Source: Ursus arctos (lineage: Eukaryota; Chordata; Mammalia; Carnivora; Ursidae). From it: 64,000 nt of DNA. Under the pieces are notes generated by a model that was not told where the DNA came from, did no database searches, and saw only the letters and a list, made by a program, of their open reading frames with translations. Shown here one piece after another: positions 1-11,957 of the stretch. The stretch spans positions 44,684,177-44,748,176 of the forward strand of contig NW_026622863.1 of NCBI RefSeq assembly GCF_023065955.2. The letters are read 5' to 3'. Both the position numbers and the translations under genes were made by a program. How positions within the stretch are numbered: position 1 is the stretch's first letter; every line of letters starts with the position of its first letter.

Positions 1-331
1 TGAGGATTCTGACCTAAGGCCTGTAAAGGGTTTAGTGGTGGTGCCTGGCACATGGGAATTTCCTTCGTTTTTTCCATTTCCAATCCATCCTCCTTCCCAG
101 GACATGGGCCACTGTCCCAAACTGCTCAGTAGTAATTATTTACTAGAGCTGTGACTCTTACAACCCCGCCTCTCGATTTTTATCTTTTTTTAAAAGAGAA
201 AAATCAGTGGTTCTTGATTTCTGCTGGGTAGTGGACCCGGAGGACAAACTACAGCCTGGAAAGACAGTCACACAGCTAAGGAGACGCCGCGCCGCCTGCC
301 TTAAGCACTGGCCACAGGGTCTTCTAACAGA

Positions 332-348
332 CCCCCCCCCCCCCCCCC
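332..348 (+). repeat. Homopolymer C tract
   Basis: Seventeen consecutive C in the FCGBP intron just downstream (minus sense) of coding exon 5. Confidence 0.95.
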
Positions 349-433
349 GCCCATCCGGGGTTCAGAGCCCCTTCTCCTTAAAGGGGATTTCCTGCCCTTC
401 TACCCGCCCTCCCCCGGCCCCCGGGTCTCTCAC

Positions 434-1038
434 CAGCACTTGCCCAGGGGACTCCCGGCGCACGGTCACTTTCACGCCACGGGCCTCCACGTGCACGGCG
501 CGCGTGTAGCTCACGGTCTGGCTACCCCGGTGCTCGTTTTCCACCAGCACCCGGAAGGCCTGCAGCGCCGCGGCCTGGCCGCAGGAGCCGACCAGCAGGT
601 ACGTGCAGGTGCCCATGAAGTCGAAGCGCCGGCCGTCGAAGCTCACGTAGTGCGGGTCCCCGGACGCCTGGCAGCTCCCAAAGTGGTCGGGGTAGCAACC
701 CAGGAGGCCGTTCTGGACGCGGCAGCGCTCGCCGGTCGGGCAGCCCTGCGTGTCCTTGCAGCTCACCTGCTGGGTGGCGCCGTTGCAAGTGCAGAGCCGC
801 CGGCACTGCTCGTCTGCCCACACCTGCTGGCCCGGCGCGAGCGGGCGGCCCTCGTAGATGCAGCCGCACGACGAGGCCTCCACGCAGGCGCCGCCGCTGG
901 CCACGAAGCCCGGGAGGCACACGCAGCCCTCCGCGCACGGGCGCCCGGAGCAGTTGGCGGGTGCCGCCTGGGAGTTGCAGGTGGCAGGGCAGGCGGGGCC
1001 GCACTGCTCATAGCGGCTGTTGGCAGGGCAGGACAGGG
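434..1038 (-). CDS. FCGBP: FCGBP coding exon 5: TIL domain and first part of VWD2
   Basis: It encodes residues 733-934. The TIL domain reads LSCPANSRYEQCGPACP and ends in GCVCLPGFVASGGACV. A VWC-like segment (CTCNGATQQVSC, CPTGERC) then leads into VWD2 with GDPHY at 859-863 and FDFMGTCTYLLVGSCGQ. The exon ends with CTG|GTGAGA (phase 0), where the human reading continues in a further exon that is not present in bases 1-433. Confidence 0.95.
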
Positions 1039-4000
1039 CTGCGGGGGGGAGGAGACGGAGAGAGAGAGCCGGGACGTGGGTCAGGATAGTGCCGGGCCTG
1101 GTGGGTGCTCTGTCGGAAGGCTCAAGAGGACTTCCTTCCCCACACCCTGCTCCTTCCCCGGAGCTCCCCGTGACACTTCCATCCCTCTGGGTGCTGGGGC
1201 CCCAAACCTCAGAGACACAGTTGACTCCTTTCCACCTTCATTTTCACGGACAACCAATCTGTCAGTAAGTCCTGTGAGCTCCATCGTCAAAATCTATCCA
1301 GAATCTGTCCCCTTCTGTCGCCATCGTCCCCACCCTGGTCCGGTCCCCCCCAAGCAGCCTCCTGCCTGGTCTCCCCCATAACCCCATTCTGCCCTCACAG
1401 GCTGTTCCTCACATGCAGCCAGAGGGGCCTTGTGAACACGCGATGTCCCTCTCCTGCTCAGAGCCCTCGTGTGGTGCCATCTCAGGGAAAAGTGGGGGTC
1501 CTCCTGGTGGCCCATGAAGCTCCCCATCATCTGCACCCATCGCCTCTCTCCTCATCTCCTCTCACTCTCCCTTTGGTTCACTCTGTCCCAGGCACAGATG
1601 CTTCCTCATGGGTCCTCACACTCCCACCTCAGGGCTTTGCACTGGCTGTTCTCAGGGTCTGTACTGGCCGTTCCTCCGAAGGCAGTGCAGTATGTGGTTA
1701 AGAGAAAGCTACTGGAGTCCAGATAGCTTTCCAACCCCAGTCTCCCATTTTTAGCTGTGTGGTTGTGAGCAAATGACTCCAATCGCCCTGTGCCTCAGTT
1801 TCCCCATCAGTAACATGAGATGATAATAGTACTGACCTCACAGGGTTCTGAAGAGTCAATGAGTTCATCTATGCAGAGACAGCCCATAGCATCATTACTA
1901 CTTAGCTGACTTCATTGTCTTATCCTGCTTTTGCCTCCAGTGTCCCCTTCCCAGAAAGGCCGTGCCTGAGCACCCTCTTCATGAGCCTCCCGTTTGCTCT
2001 TATCACATGAATTTTGTTTCTTTTGCTCTTTAAAGATATTCCATGGTTTGCTGCTTACTACTGTCTGTCTCCCCTGCTAGGCTATAAATTCTGTGAGGGT
2101 GGGGGTCTGGTCAGTCTCAATCCCCCCACTGAATCGCCAGGACCAAGGACAGGGTCTGGCCCACAGGAGATGCTCATTCATTCAGAAATGAACGAGTGGA
2201 TGAATGGATTCACCAGCTCCTCCTTCACACCAGGCATTGGGGGAACTCGGGAGGGTGGGTGTTTACTGGGCACTGAGGACAGGGGAGTGCCTGAGACAGG
2301 CTCCCCGTGGCCTCAGTGTCTCCCCCAGACTTACTCCCCCTCTGGAGTCCCCATCTTAAGCCCTAGGCCTGGGCCTGGACACCTCCTCTTCCCTGTGCAC
2401 TAGACTTTCTGTCTCCTGAAAATTTCTCTGGGAGCCTCTCAAGGGCGGGGCAGGTGTGTGCTGGCCCCCACAGTGCCAAACACCAGCAGAGAGATGGGGT
2501 CAGATAGGGGCTTGTGGAATGCATGAATGAAGGCGTGAATGAGTAAGTGGGTGGACACCTGACTAAGGAGCTTAGACTTTACCCAGAGGGCACTGGGGAG
2601 TCATGGAAGGGCTGTGAACGAAGGGATGTTCACATCTCTGCTTTGGGACTCGGAGGACTGCCTCTCATGCCAACTTTTGCACATGCATCCTCCTCTCTCA
2701 GCCTGGAACCCACATCCTGCTCCCCCTTTTTCTGTCTCATTTCAGTTCCTCCTACAGGTTTCAGATTGGGCATCCCTTTCTCTAGGAAATCCTCCTCAAC
2801 CCCCCAGGCTGAGTCGAGAAGCTTTCCTAGTCCCCTGGACTTCCCCCCTCCTGGCCCGGACCACTCTGCCTGTGCCTGGCAGAGCCCAGGAGGGACCACC
2901 TTAGTGGTCACCGTCTAGGAACACGTCTGCCCCAACCTTAGGCTCGCTGTGGGCACAGTCTGGCCATCTTGGCCATCCCTGTGTCCCTGGCACGGTCCGG
3001 CTGCAGGCTGAACCTCAACAAGTGCTCAGATATTGAGCAGATGCAAGGAGTCCCCTGCCTCCCACCACGCGTGCTCCCAGCCCCGCGCCAAGGGCATCAC
3101 TCACGACAGTGGGCCAGCGACCTCCAGTTCCCGACGGAGATGCCAAGCTCCAGGCAGGCCTGGGCATAGGCGCTGAGGCTGCGGCACAGGCTGGGCCGGT
3201 CCCCGTTGACCACGCACAGGTCGTACACGCACTCCTCCAAGAAGGGCCGGGGGGGCAGGGCGCTGTGGCAGACTGCAAAGGGGCCGTCAGGCTGGGTCAG
3301 CATTCCGCAGAGACGGTTGCCCTCGTAGTGCTGGGCCTGGCCTGGGGTGCAGGAAGGGCAGTCATTCTGGCAGCCGTCGTCGCACAGGTAGTCCCCATCG
3401 TCCAGCTTCCAGCTATTGGCAAACTCCACGGGGTCAGTCGCCAGCTCTGAGTCGTAGGTGAGGAAGTCATCATCAGGGTTGTTGTTGTAGTTGCCGCACA
3501 GCCCGCACACCTGGCTTTGGAAGCGCTCGGGGAGGCTCAGGGCCAGCTGGCAGTCCCAGTCGTAGGTGACGACCAGCCCGAAGTCCAGCTCCACTATGGC
3601 CCGTGTTCCGCTCTGGTACACGCGCAGGCGGCCCTCGGCCAGGGAGGCGGGCAGGCGCGAGCGCTGGCTGTCAATCTGCAAGGGGTGGGGGTGGGGAGGA
3701 GTGGGTGGTCAGATCCTGTGTGGTCAGATCCTGTATGGTCTGGCCCTCACCCCTCAAACCCTCCCCACTCACTTCCCCCTGCCCCAGCTGCCCTGGGATT
3801 CTTTCTTCCTGTTGCTGCTACCGACGAAGCCTTGGGATCTTTGCCATCGCATCCCTGTGGCCTGAAATGTTCTTCCCCTAGACGCACCCATGGCTCACTC
3901 CCTGACCTCTGACCTCTTACAAAAGCTTTGCTCAGCTGTCACCATGGCAGTGAGGCCATTCCTGACCACTCTGTTTTATGTGGCAACCCTTCCCTACTCC

Positions 4001-4967
4001 CTATGCCTTTCCCTGCTCTATTTTTTTTCCCCTATAGCTTCTAAGCTTCTAACATATCATTTGCAAATTTCTCATGTTTACCATCTGCCTAACTCCATAG
4101 ACTGTCAGCCCCACAAAGACAGGGATTTTTGTCTGCTTTGCTCATGGCTTCACCTCCAGCACCTAGAACAGTGCCTGACGGAACCACAAGTGCTCGATGA
4201 GTGAATGAAGGCGCTGCTGTGTTAGACAAACATTCACCGGGCACTCCCTCTGTGCCTGGCCCTAGCTGGGCGATCCTGGGAGTGATGACAGAGACAACCC
4301 AGACCCTGCTCTCCTGGGGCTCTCAGTCCAATGAGGGAGACAGACTGGTCACTATATCAGAGTGATCAGAACTGGGATTGTGGAAGCACAGGAGGGTCTG
4401 GGAGTTTAGAAGAAGAGTCAGATCTGATGTAGCAGGTCAGGGGAGGCTTCCTGGAGGCAGGGACAGCTGAGCTGAGCTGCGCTGTAAAGGATCACTGAGG
4501 GAAAGCCACGAAAAACAAGGGGAAGGGTATTCCTTCACAAATATCCTGAGTGGAGAGAGTCTGGCCGGGAGGTGAGGGGCGTGTCTCTCTGTTCCTTGGG
4601 CCCAGTTTCCTCTTTCTGAGCATTTCTTCTGAATTCTTTCTTCACACATGCTTGTCTTAGTCAAGAGGATGGGGTATGAGAAAAGGAATAACAGGCAGAG
4701 GGGAACATATGAACAAGACCCAAAGGTAGGATAGATCTTCATTTGGTCAGTGAGTCAGCAATGCCCCCCGAGAGCCCTCCTGCTTGTCCAGGTCCATGTT
4801 GGGCAGTGCCGTGGGAGGCAGGGACCGAGATGCCCACAGCTCTCAGCGCAAGGAGGCTAGACATCTCCATTTTTAAATGACACAAGTGATATTCGTTCAT
4901 TGCAGAAAACTTATAAAATGTTCAGGAGCAAAAATGAGGAAAGAGAAATCACCCGTATTGCTGTGGA

Positions 4968-5018
<51 letters not shown>

Positions 5019-8000
5019 GTACATTTATAAATCCTGCCAGGGCTTTTTCTACCTTTTAATTTATATGTATTTTTCTTTTTAGGTAATGAGACCATGCTGA
5101 AGTCCCCATTTCATGAACCCCTTTTTCTCCCCGCAATGGTCCTGGGGTCATCCTATCATGATGCTATCAGGAGCTCTAAACCTCTGTCGAGTTTGTAAGG
5201 ATCTGACAAAAGTTACAGGGCTCTCTCTCTCTCTGAAAGCCGCACAGCAGATGGAAAATTCCGCACATAATTTCGGGGACTTGAAGTTCCTCTGAGTTTG
5301 TGTTCAATCCCTCTAGATCTCGAGAACACCTACTTTACTCCCCTTGCTTATTAACCTCACAGATCCACCTGCACACCTGCACAGCGAGGGGGTGCAGAAT
5401 GCTCGGTGCCGTGCCATTTGCCACTGTGAACAAAGCACCCATCCGCGGGGGGCTGAGTTAACTGAAGGACGGGCATCCATCCAATGCAGAATTGTGCAGC
5501 GTAAAGAACAACAACGACAAAAAAGAAAGCAGAGGCTCCCTTTATGTTGATATGGAAACAGAATCTACCATACAGTGTAAAAAGCAAAATGCAGAACACA
5601 GCAGACAGCACAGTACTCTTAGGGGAAAGGTAAGAATGTAGGGTTACCTTGCTTGTATTGGCATAAACAAACCCTAAGTGAAACCTCAAGAAATGAATAA
5701 AACGGGAGAGCAGGGGAGGGGTGGGGAAGGGAGAGAAAGCAGATGAAGACAGGAGTGACAGCCAGACCTTTCGCAACATGCCCTGCTTGTTTGAGTTATG
5801 CCGATGCTTTACCTCTTAAAAAAAAAAAAATGAATCGCAGCAACACGGAAGAAATTCGCAAGTTCTATGCTGAGTCAAAGAATCTTCCCGCACATGGCTT
5901 CTTCCACTATGTGATTCCATTAACATGAAGTTCTTGAACAGGCAAAACTAATCCATGGTGGAAAAAAGTCAGAACTATGGTTGCCCCTAGGAGCGGGTTG
6001 GGATCGTCTGGGAAGGGGCATGAGAGAATGTTCCGGGATGATGAGAAGAGTCTGTATCTTAATGGAGGTTGGGGTTGCACATTTGTCAAAACTCCATGAA
6101 CTGAAGATTTATGGATCTTTATTATGTGTACATTTGATATCCAAAGTAAACAAAACGGCGTAAAAATATGGTATGAGGCAGAATGGCAAAGAGGTTAAGA
6201 ATAGTGACTCAGGGCTAGCCTGCCTGTGTTCCCAGCTCCAGCTCTTGCTGGCTCGGAGCCCTTGGGAAGTCACTGATCTCTCTGGGCTTCAGTCTCCTCA
6301 CCTAAAAGTATTAATAATAATCATGCCTCCCCCCACAGATGGCTGTGAGCATTCCATGCATTAAGACACGGAAAACACTAAGAAACAAATCCAGCGCACG
6401 CAGGTGCTCACTAAATTTCGTGTTTGGTCAGTGAAGACATCCCCCATTGTTGGACGGTTAGTTTCCTTCTTTTTTCTTCTGCTATCACAAACCACATTGG
6501 CATTAACTTTTCTTCCCCTAAACATATCTCTGAGTATCCTTAAAATTTCTAGAACTGGAATTGCTGGATGAAGAAAGGGATTTAAGGCTCTGCCACTGAT
6601 TTTCAAATTCCCCTTCCCCAGAGCCACTCCCGTGCCTCCCCTCCTCTCTACCCCCCACCCCACAGCCGAGGGCTTGGGTTTGGGGCCCGACACCCAGGCT
6701 TTGCCTCCACCTTCTGACTAGAGGCTCACAGGTATTAACCCTGAAGCTTCTGGACACTTACCCGAGCGAAGCCAACTTCCCCTCGGACCAGAGATACTGC
6801 GTGGCTGTAGGCGCGTACGTTGACCAGGCCCACATAGGAGACCCGGCGGCTGCCCCGGTGCTCGTTCTTGGCTTCCACGCTGAAAGCAGGCAGGGTCTGG
6901 TCATTGCTGCACAGCTCCGCCATCAAGTACAGGCACGTGCCCATCATGTCATAGCGCCGGCCGTCGAAGGTGGTGTAATGGGGGTCACCCTGGGCGCGGC
7001 AGGTGGCCACGGGGACCGCCACGCACTTGGCCTGCTCATCCACCACCTGGCATTTCTGCTGGGGACTGCACTGCAGGTCTTGGCAGGAGGGTTTCTGGGA
7101 CAGCACGGCTGGGGGGCGGCAACGAAGAAAGAGTCAGGAGTCTCCTCACAGGTGGGAATCCTGGAGCTCTCCTGCTGTGCGGAGTTGGGGCAGTTGGCTC
7201 ACAACTCCCCTATTGGAAAAGTGGGGAAACTGAGGTTGGAGGCTCCCAGGGAGATGGCTGCCCAGGTGTGACTCAACCCCAGGTATTCTAATTCCCTAGT
7301 TTGACACGGCTCAGCCCAGAAGAACTGGAAGGTAGTGAAGAAGGACGGGCAGGGATCATCGTGGAAATGTTGATTTGTGGTTTTTCTTTCCCCGTGTCCC
7401 TCTTTCCTTGCATTCCCACTCGGGTCAGAAGGCTAAGGAATCTTTTTTAAGGACAGAAAACGGAAGGCAGAGACTGTTCCTCGGAACAGAAATGACTATG
7501 GATCAGGCTGCCTAGATTAGAATCCTGGCTCTGCGGTCAGCTGGGAGGCACTGGACAAGTAATTTTAAACTTTCCAGGCCTCACTTTCCTCATTTGCAAC
7601 AAGGGGGTGGCAACAGTACATTTTTCACAGGGTTATTTAGGGAGGAAGGCTTCCCAGGCTTAAAGAAGCTAAAGTAGAAGTAGGGTTTGGCCCCGGTGGT
7701 GAGTGCTACCTGTTACAATGAATCACCTACCCCTTCTCCTTTTCTACTGTTCAAGCCCAAAGTGGCTCTTTGAAGGTGGGTGGCTTGCATGCCCGTCGTT
7801 GGAGGGGGCATTTTTTTGCCAGTGCTGGGGACTCTGATGTCTAGGGTCCTAGCTTGAAGCAGGGGGTCCACATAGGAAGAAACAACTTCTCCTCCCCTCC
7901 CTCCCAGTGTTCAAAAGCTCTTGCTTTTTGTCTGCTCATAATAACTTGCCAGATAACCCCTAAGAGCTTTACAAATGTTAACTCATTGCTCCCCCACTCC

Positions 8001-10440
8001 AATCCTGTGAAGGGGTATAGCTATTATCCCTATTTTACACAGGGGGAAACCAAGGCCCACGTAGGCGAGGTCACATGTCCAAGGTCGCACAAGCAGAGGT
8101 GGGATTTGAACCTGGGAAGTCTGGCTTTAGCATCTGTGTCCTCAAACACCACGTTGCACTGCCCAGGGGCAGTTCCTCAAATGCGCTGAGCCTAAAATTA
8201 CATGTAGGGCCAGGTCCTAGAGGTTATGCTAACACACACAAGACATCTAGAATGGTCTCTGGTATATTGAGAGAGAACTACCCCCACATGGTAGCCATTA
8301 TTATTTATCATACTTTCAGACCCCTTGAGTTGGGGGGTAAACATTCCTATAGGAGGTGGGGGAGCAGTAGTTAGCCACTGGTATAGTTGCTAAAATAGCA
8401 ACATATTTAAAAAAATAAATAAAATATCAAAATACTTCCAAACTAATAAGAAGCTCCTCCCCACAGAGACCCCTCCCTCTAGGCACCTTGGCTCTTTCCT
8501 CGGACTCTATCCCTAGCCCCCTGCCCCCTGCAAAAAGCAACAAAGGGCTGAGGCCAGACACCTGCCGGACACCGTGGGGGCTTATATATAGGACCCTGCT
8601 GCCGTGCTCTGGCTGGCATCTCTTCTGAGTGGTGGGGACCTTGGATCGCACTCGTTACTAAATATTTAGCAGTTCTTGGAGGGGGTTGGGTAGGGAGGAG
8701 CTGGGAAGCCTTAGGGAAGGGGAGGATGGCAAAGAGGAAGGAAGTGAGGTGGGGACAGCCACAGGGGAGCAGGTGGGTGGGAAAAAGGAAAGGGCGAGAG
8801 AGCCAGCCAAGGGGTCACGGGTTGGACAGGGCCGGGGGGTCATTTCCCATCACTCACTTCGGCCGCAGACACCTGCTGTCCCATAGCTTGCAGCCTGGAG
8901 CAGCCCGAAGGTGAGCAGCCCAAAGTTAGTTGTGGCCTCAATCATGTGGATCTTGTCAGTGGGGCCAAGTTCCACCTCGGCATAGGAGAACTCACTGCCG
9001 GGCACAGCTGTCCAGGAGAGCTTGTCCCCCATCCTGTGCCCTTCCATGGTCAGCTCATTAACCGCCTTTGTCTGTGTTACCACCAGAGCCACGCCCTCAG
9101 TGCCTGGCACGGTCTTCACCACATAGGCCTGGCAGTACGCTGCCACATCTGGGATCAAGGCCAGGTGGGGGTCATAGGTTATTTGGCCCCTTGTGGCACC
9201 GGTGCCAAACTGCAGGACCTGGATGCCCACGTCTGCAGACAGGTAGAGCGGCTGGGACGGCCGGACCTCAAACTCTGCCACTTCGCCCGCCTGGAGCCCA
9301 CGGGAGCCAGCAGTGCCCCCCTGATTGTAGCTCAGCTTCGTGGTCCGGCTGGCCACGACATAGACCACATCGTAGCGGGCCTGGGAGGACAGAGAGGGCA
9401 CCACGTAGCGGGTGCCCCAGGCGGATGTGGGGAGCAGCTGCTCTACCACGTGGTTGCAGTTGGTGTGTTTCTGGGCACAGCTGTGGCCGGAGAACACAGC
9501 CACAGGGCCACTGGCTGTGATCCTTGACCCCGAGAGCTCAGCTGTGCTCTGTACCTGGGCCACCTGGTACGGCTGCAGAGTCAAGGTTACAACACTGCCC
9601 GCTGGGTAGAACTTGCCCTGGAATGTCACGGACCCCTTCAGCTGCATATTGACCGAGGCCCCTGCTGCCCCCACCACCACGGCGAACTCCTTGACATTCT
9701 TGGACGAGACGCTGGGAGGTGTGAGCACAAAGTACTCAGTGCCCAGAACCCGGACAGGCCACAGCCGCGTCAGCTCTGCTGTGTCGGGCTTCGTGTTTAC
9801 GGCCTGTGCAGAGATCTCGCGGTCAGAGTGGACCGCCACCGCATATTGGAAGACCTTACTGCCGACCATCTCAGCCTTGGAACTGATGTTGACCATGACT
9901 GACTGCCCCGGGTTCACTGTGACATTCTGCCTGGTGCCATCTGCGTGGCAGTGAATGGAGACCGAGGCAGGTTGGTCCGACAGGCTGGAGAGGAGGAGTT
10001 GGAGAGAGGCCCGGTGGTAGCTAGGCAGGTAGTTCTGCAGGAAGGCCGCAAGGAAGTCCACTGAGGTCCCTTGGGTCAACCCTGGGGTTGGGGGGGGAAG
10101 AGAACGCAGTTGCGGGTCTGCTCACCCAGTCCTCTCCAGAAGAGAAGGAAGCCCTTGCATTGTGCCTAGATACCACATTGAAATATTAACTTGAGCTTTT
10201 TCTCCCCTCTCTCTCCTTTCTCCTTATTCACCTACCAGCCTTTCTGGCTTTTGTGTTTTAAAAGCCTGGACAGGGGGCTCCTGGGAGGCTCAGTCGGTTA
10301 AGTGTCTGCCTTTGGACCAGGTCATGATCTCAGGGTCCTGAGATTGAGCCCCATGTAGGGCTCCCTGCTCAGTGGGGGTCTGCTTCTCCCTCTCACTCTC
10401 CTCTGTGATCTCTCTCTCCCTCTCTCTCTCTCCCCCTCTC

Positions 10441-10487
<47 letters not shown>

Positions 10488-11601
10488 AAAGGAAAGAAAA
10501 TAAAAGCCTGAACACTTCGGACCGGGATCTCAAATGCTGGGTGGCCAGCATGCAACCTAGAGCATTCATATGCCAAGGAAAATGGGTAGGGTTAGCCTGT
10601 CATTATGATGAATTATGGGCTCTTTTTTCCCTTTTTTTATGCCAGGAGAAACTGGCATTTTTTAGGAGAAACTGGCTATTTGAAATTCCATGTGAAATCT
10701 CCAACCCAAAATCATTTTAAGTGCTGTGGGGCTCAAACTGGCTGGATTCAGCTGCCAGTTTATGACTTCTGTCTTAATAAAACCCCGGGGGGTTGTAGTA
10801 AAGGGGGTCAGGGAAGAAGGAGATTATGGCAGTGTGGACAACATGTCTCCTAGAAAGAGAGAGGAGTGGGTGATTTTCAATAACCCCAGCTAGGAAGAGA
10901 TTCTCCAGGGCTGGGAAGAGAGGAAGAAGGGAAAGAGAGAGGGTAAGGAAGGAGATCTACAGGGTCTGGGAGAGAGTATGGAGTTATAGAAAGACTGTCT
11001 GATGTATTAGAGGAGCCTGGAAGGATGTCCCAGTGTCCCATGGGGTCAGGGGATCAGGGACAATGAAGAATTCAAAAGTGACCTAAGCAGATGCTGCTTG
11101 ATGACTAGAAGGCTCTGAGGCCCCATCCTACCCCTGGTCGTCTGGCTTCACCTGAGACACCCATCCTGGGCATCACCCTGGGGAACTAACTGGGCACCAA
11201 GCCCTCCAAGAATGACTTGAATGAAATTTTCACTCAAGTGAAGCAAAAGGACGCTCAGAATCAGAACCTTAGTTGAGTTACAGAAAATAGAGAAAGTGGT
11301 ACTTCTTGAAGACTTAAATTCGGGGACTGCAGATTTTATCTGCTTCCTTCTAGGGCAGAGAGAGGATGGGAGGATCCCACCATATTTCTCTGCAGAACCT
11401 AAGGGGCCTCACTCCCATTTCAGCTAGTCTGGGGTGGCACTGGGAGATGGGGTTGTGGAGGGCATACAGATGGAGGATGCTGACCACAGTAGGCAGAGTC
11501 CCCCAGATGAGAACAAGGATGTGGATGGGGTCTCAGTCCGACTTACCACACAGGAGGGTTGCTCCTGTCCAGAGTGTCCACCAGCTCCACAGGGAACCCA
11601 T
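434..11601 (-). CDS. FCGBP: FCGBP, IgG Fc-binding protein, 5' part (five coding exons; gene continues past left edge)
   Basis: This gene encodes a large secreted, cysteine-rich mucus protein made by goblet-type epithelium, which cross-links with mucins. Coding exons on the minus strand are 11601-11547, 10081-8858, 7108-6762, 3675-3105 and 1038-434. All junctions are GT-AG and the phases agree (1, 1, 0, 1, 0), giving 934 residues in this window. Domain order is: signal peptide (1 to about 19), IgGFc-binding N-terminal domain (about 20-426), VWD1 with GDPHY at 467-471 and CGLCGNYN from 599, C8 (about 640-725), TIL (about 735-790), and the start of VWD2 with GDPHY at 859-863. In this family GD|PH is a known autocatalytic cleavage site. 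Human FCGBP has over 5,000 residues with many more VWD units, so most of the gene lies to the left. The reading frame is intact. Relative to the human protein as I recall it, about seven residues are missing just after the signal peptide. Confidence 0.96.
1375..2190 (+). mobile_element. L2 LINE fragment split by a MIR (FCGBP intron)
   Basis: CACCTCAGGGCTTTGCACTGGC, CCCTTCCCAGAAAGGCCGTGCCTGAGC and CTGTCTGTCTCCCCTGCTAGGC are in L2 order, with a MIR inserted at 1681-1865. Confidence 0.65.
1681..1865 (+). mobile_element. MIR SINE
   Basis: GGTTAAGAGAAAGCTACTGG, GTGTGGTTGTGAGCAAATGACT and CTCAGTTTCCCCATCAGTAAC follow the MIR pattern. Confidence 0.7.
3105..3675 (-). CDS. FCGBP: FCGBP coding exon 4: second half of VWD1 and C8 domain
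   Basis: It encodes residues 543-732. VWD1 finishes with VTYDWDCQLALSLPERF and the hallmark CGLCGNYN at 599-606. A C8 domain follows (DGCQNDCPSCTPGQ, CGMLTQPDGPFAVCH, CVYDLCVV, LSAYAQACLELGI). The even cysteine pattern fits extracellular disulfide bonding. Acceptor is TTGCAG|ATT and donor is C|GTGAGTG (phase 1). Confidence 0.96.
3785..4205 (+). mobile_element. L2 LINE 3' fragment (FCGBP intron)
   Basis: GAGGCCATTCCTGACCACTCTG, GACTGTCAGCCCCACAAAGACAGGG and CACCTAGAACAGTGCCTGACG match the L2 3' end. Confidence 0.7.
4972..5016 (+). repeat. (AC)n microsatellite
   Basis: Uninterrupted AC dinucleotides in an FCGBP intron. Confidence 0.95.
5300..6165 (+). mobile_element. Old LINE-1 (L1ME-like) 3' fragment, FCGBP intron
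   Basis: TGATTCCATTAACATGAAGTTC, GAACTATGGTTGCCCCTAGG and TATGTGTACATTTGATATCC are typical of the 3' region of ancient LINE-1s. Confidence 0.6.
6173..6365 (+). mobile_element. MIR SINE (FCGBP intron)
   Basis: GGCAAAGAGGTTAAGAATAG, GCCCTTGGGAAGTCACTGATC and GGGCTTCAGTCTCCTCACC. Confidence 0.7.
6762..7108 (-). CDS. FCGBP: FCGBP coding exon 3: linker and first half of VWD1
   Basis: It encodes residues 427-542. A short cysteine-rich linker is followed by the VWD1 opening, CRAQGDPHYTTFDGRRYDMMG, which includes the GDPH autoproteolysis motif at 467-470. The sequence NEHRGSRRVSYVGLV is shared with the second VWD domain (exon 5 has NEHRGSQTVSYTRAV), showing internal domain duplication. The donor is CGG|GTAAGTG (phase 0). 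Confidence 0.95.
7495..7650 (+). mobile_element. MIR SINE (FCGBP intron)
   Basis: GGCTGCCTAGATTAGAATCC, GGCACTGGACAAGTAATTTT and CACTTTCCTCATTTGCAAC. Confidence 0.65.
7950..8190 (-). mobile_element. MIR-family SINE, reverse (FCGBP intron)
   Basis: AGCTATTATCCCTATTTTACAC and AGGTCGCACAAGCAGAGGTG with GGATTTGAACC follow the MIR core pattern. Confidence 0.6.
8200..8840. other. FCGBP intron sequence without assignable features
   Basis: Unique-looking sequence with short A/T and G-rich runs. No exon, RNA gene or repeat family is recognised. Confidence 0.5.
8858..10081 (-). CDS. FCGBP: FCGBP coding exon 2: IgGFc-binding N-terminal domain
   Basis: This single 1,224-base exon encodes residues 19-426. 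It carries the conserved family stretches GTEYFVLTPP, SGHSCAQKH, CNHVVEQLLPTSAWGT and PGSEFSYAEVEL. These define the IgGFc-binding domain shared with similar mucosal proteins. N-glycosylation sequons are visible at N71 (NVT) and N83 (NIS). An extra cysteine sits at position 63, where I recall serine in human. Acceptor is CAG|GG and donor is A|GTGAGTG (phase 1). Confidence 0.96.
10274..10500 (+). mobile_element. CAN-SINE in FCGBP intron, with (AAAT)n tail
   Basis: The head GGGCTCCTGGGAGGCTCAGTCGG is followed by a CT-rich middle and a long AAAT repeat tail (10442-10488). Confidence 0.88.
10505..11540. other. FCGBP intron between signal-peptide exon and exon 2
   Basis: Unique-looking, purine-rich in 10850-11000. 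No supported feature. Confidence 0.5.
11547..11601 (-). CDS. FCGBP: FCGBP coding exon 1: start codon and signal peptide
   Basis: The start ATG is at 11601-11599. The exon encodes 18 residues beginning MGSLWSWWTLWTGATLL, a short hydrophobic secretion signal very close to human FCGBP. The donor is G|GTAAGTC at 11546 (phase 1). A pyrimidine tract and CAG acceptor lie only two bases upstream of the ATG, so the exon starts at 11603 and the rest of the 5' UTR must come from an upstream noncoding exon. Confidence 0.93.
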
Positions 11602-11916
11602 GCCTGCAGTGGGGAAAGAGAGGGGGTCACAGAAGGTTAGTTTGCCCCTCTGGCTGGGCACTGTTCCAGAGAGGACAAGGACCACCTGGGCACCAGATAG
11701 GCTGAGGTGGGCTGGATCCAAGGGCCAGTGTGTGTGTGTATAGGGCAGTTACATGTCCAGTGGGTCTGGTGGGAGGCGGGGAGGCCAGGACAAGGCAAGG
11801 ATGGGGAGTTAGGTGTCCAGTGGGTCCAGTGGCGTTGGAATGGGGATGCCTGGAGCCAGGGGCTAGAGTAGGGGACGTGATGTCCCACTTCTATAGGGGA
11901 CCCCAGCCTCTCTCAC

Positions 11917-11935
11917 CTGCAGGTCCCTGGAGCTG
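11917..11935 (-). other. FCGBP: Probable noncoding first exon of FCGBP
   Basis: The ATG-bearing exon starts only two bases upstream of its ATG behind a good splice acceptor, so an upstream 5' UTR exon is needed. On the minus strand a CTGCAG|GTGAGAG donor lies at 11917/11916, about 40-50 bases downstream of a TATATAG box. Transcription starting 25-30 bases after the TATA box would give an exon of only about 20 bases. The 5' end is estimated, and no transcript evidence is available. Confidence 0.45.
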
Positions 11936-11957
11936 CAGGGCTAGCCCCTGGGCCGGG

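Noticed and set aside
440..1381. 313-codon open frame on the plus strand
   Set aside because: It lies antisense to FCGBP exon 5, a GC-rich coding exon. The opposite strand has clear domains and splice sites, and this frame has no recognisable protein family.
8946..9527. 193-codon plus-strand open frame
   Set aside because: It is antisense to the large FCGBP exon 2, which has an intact conserved frame.
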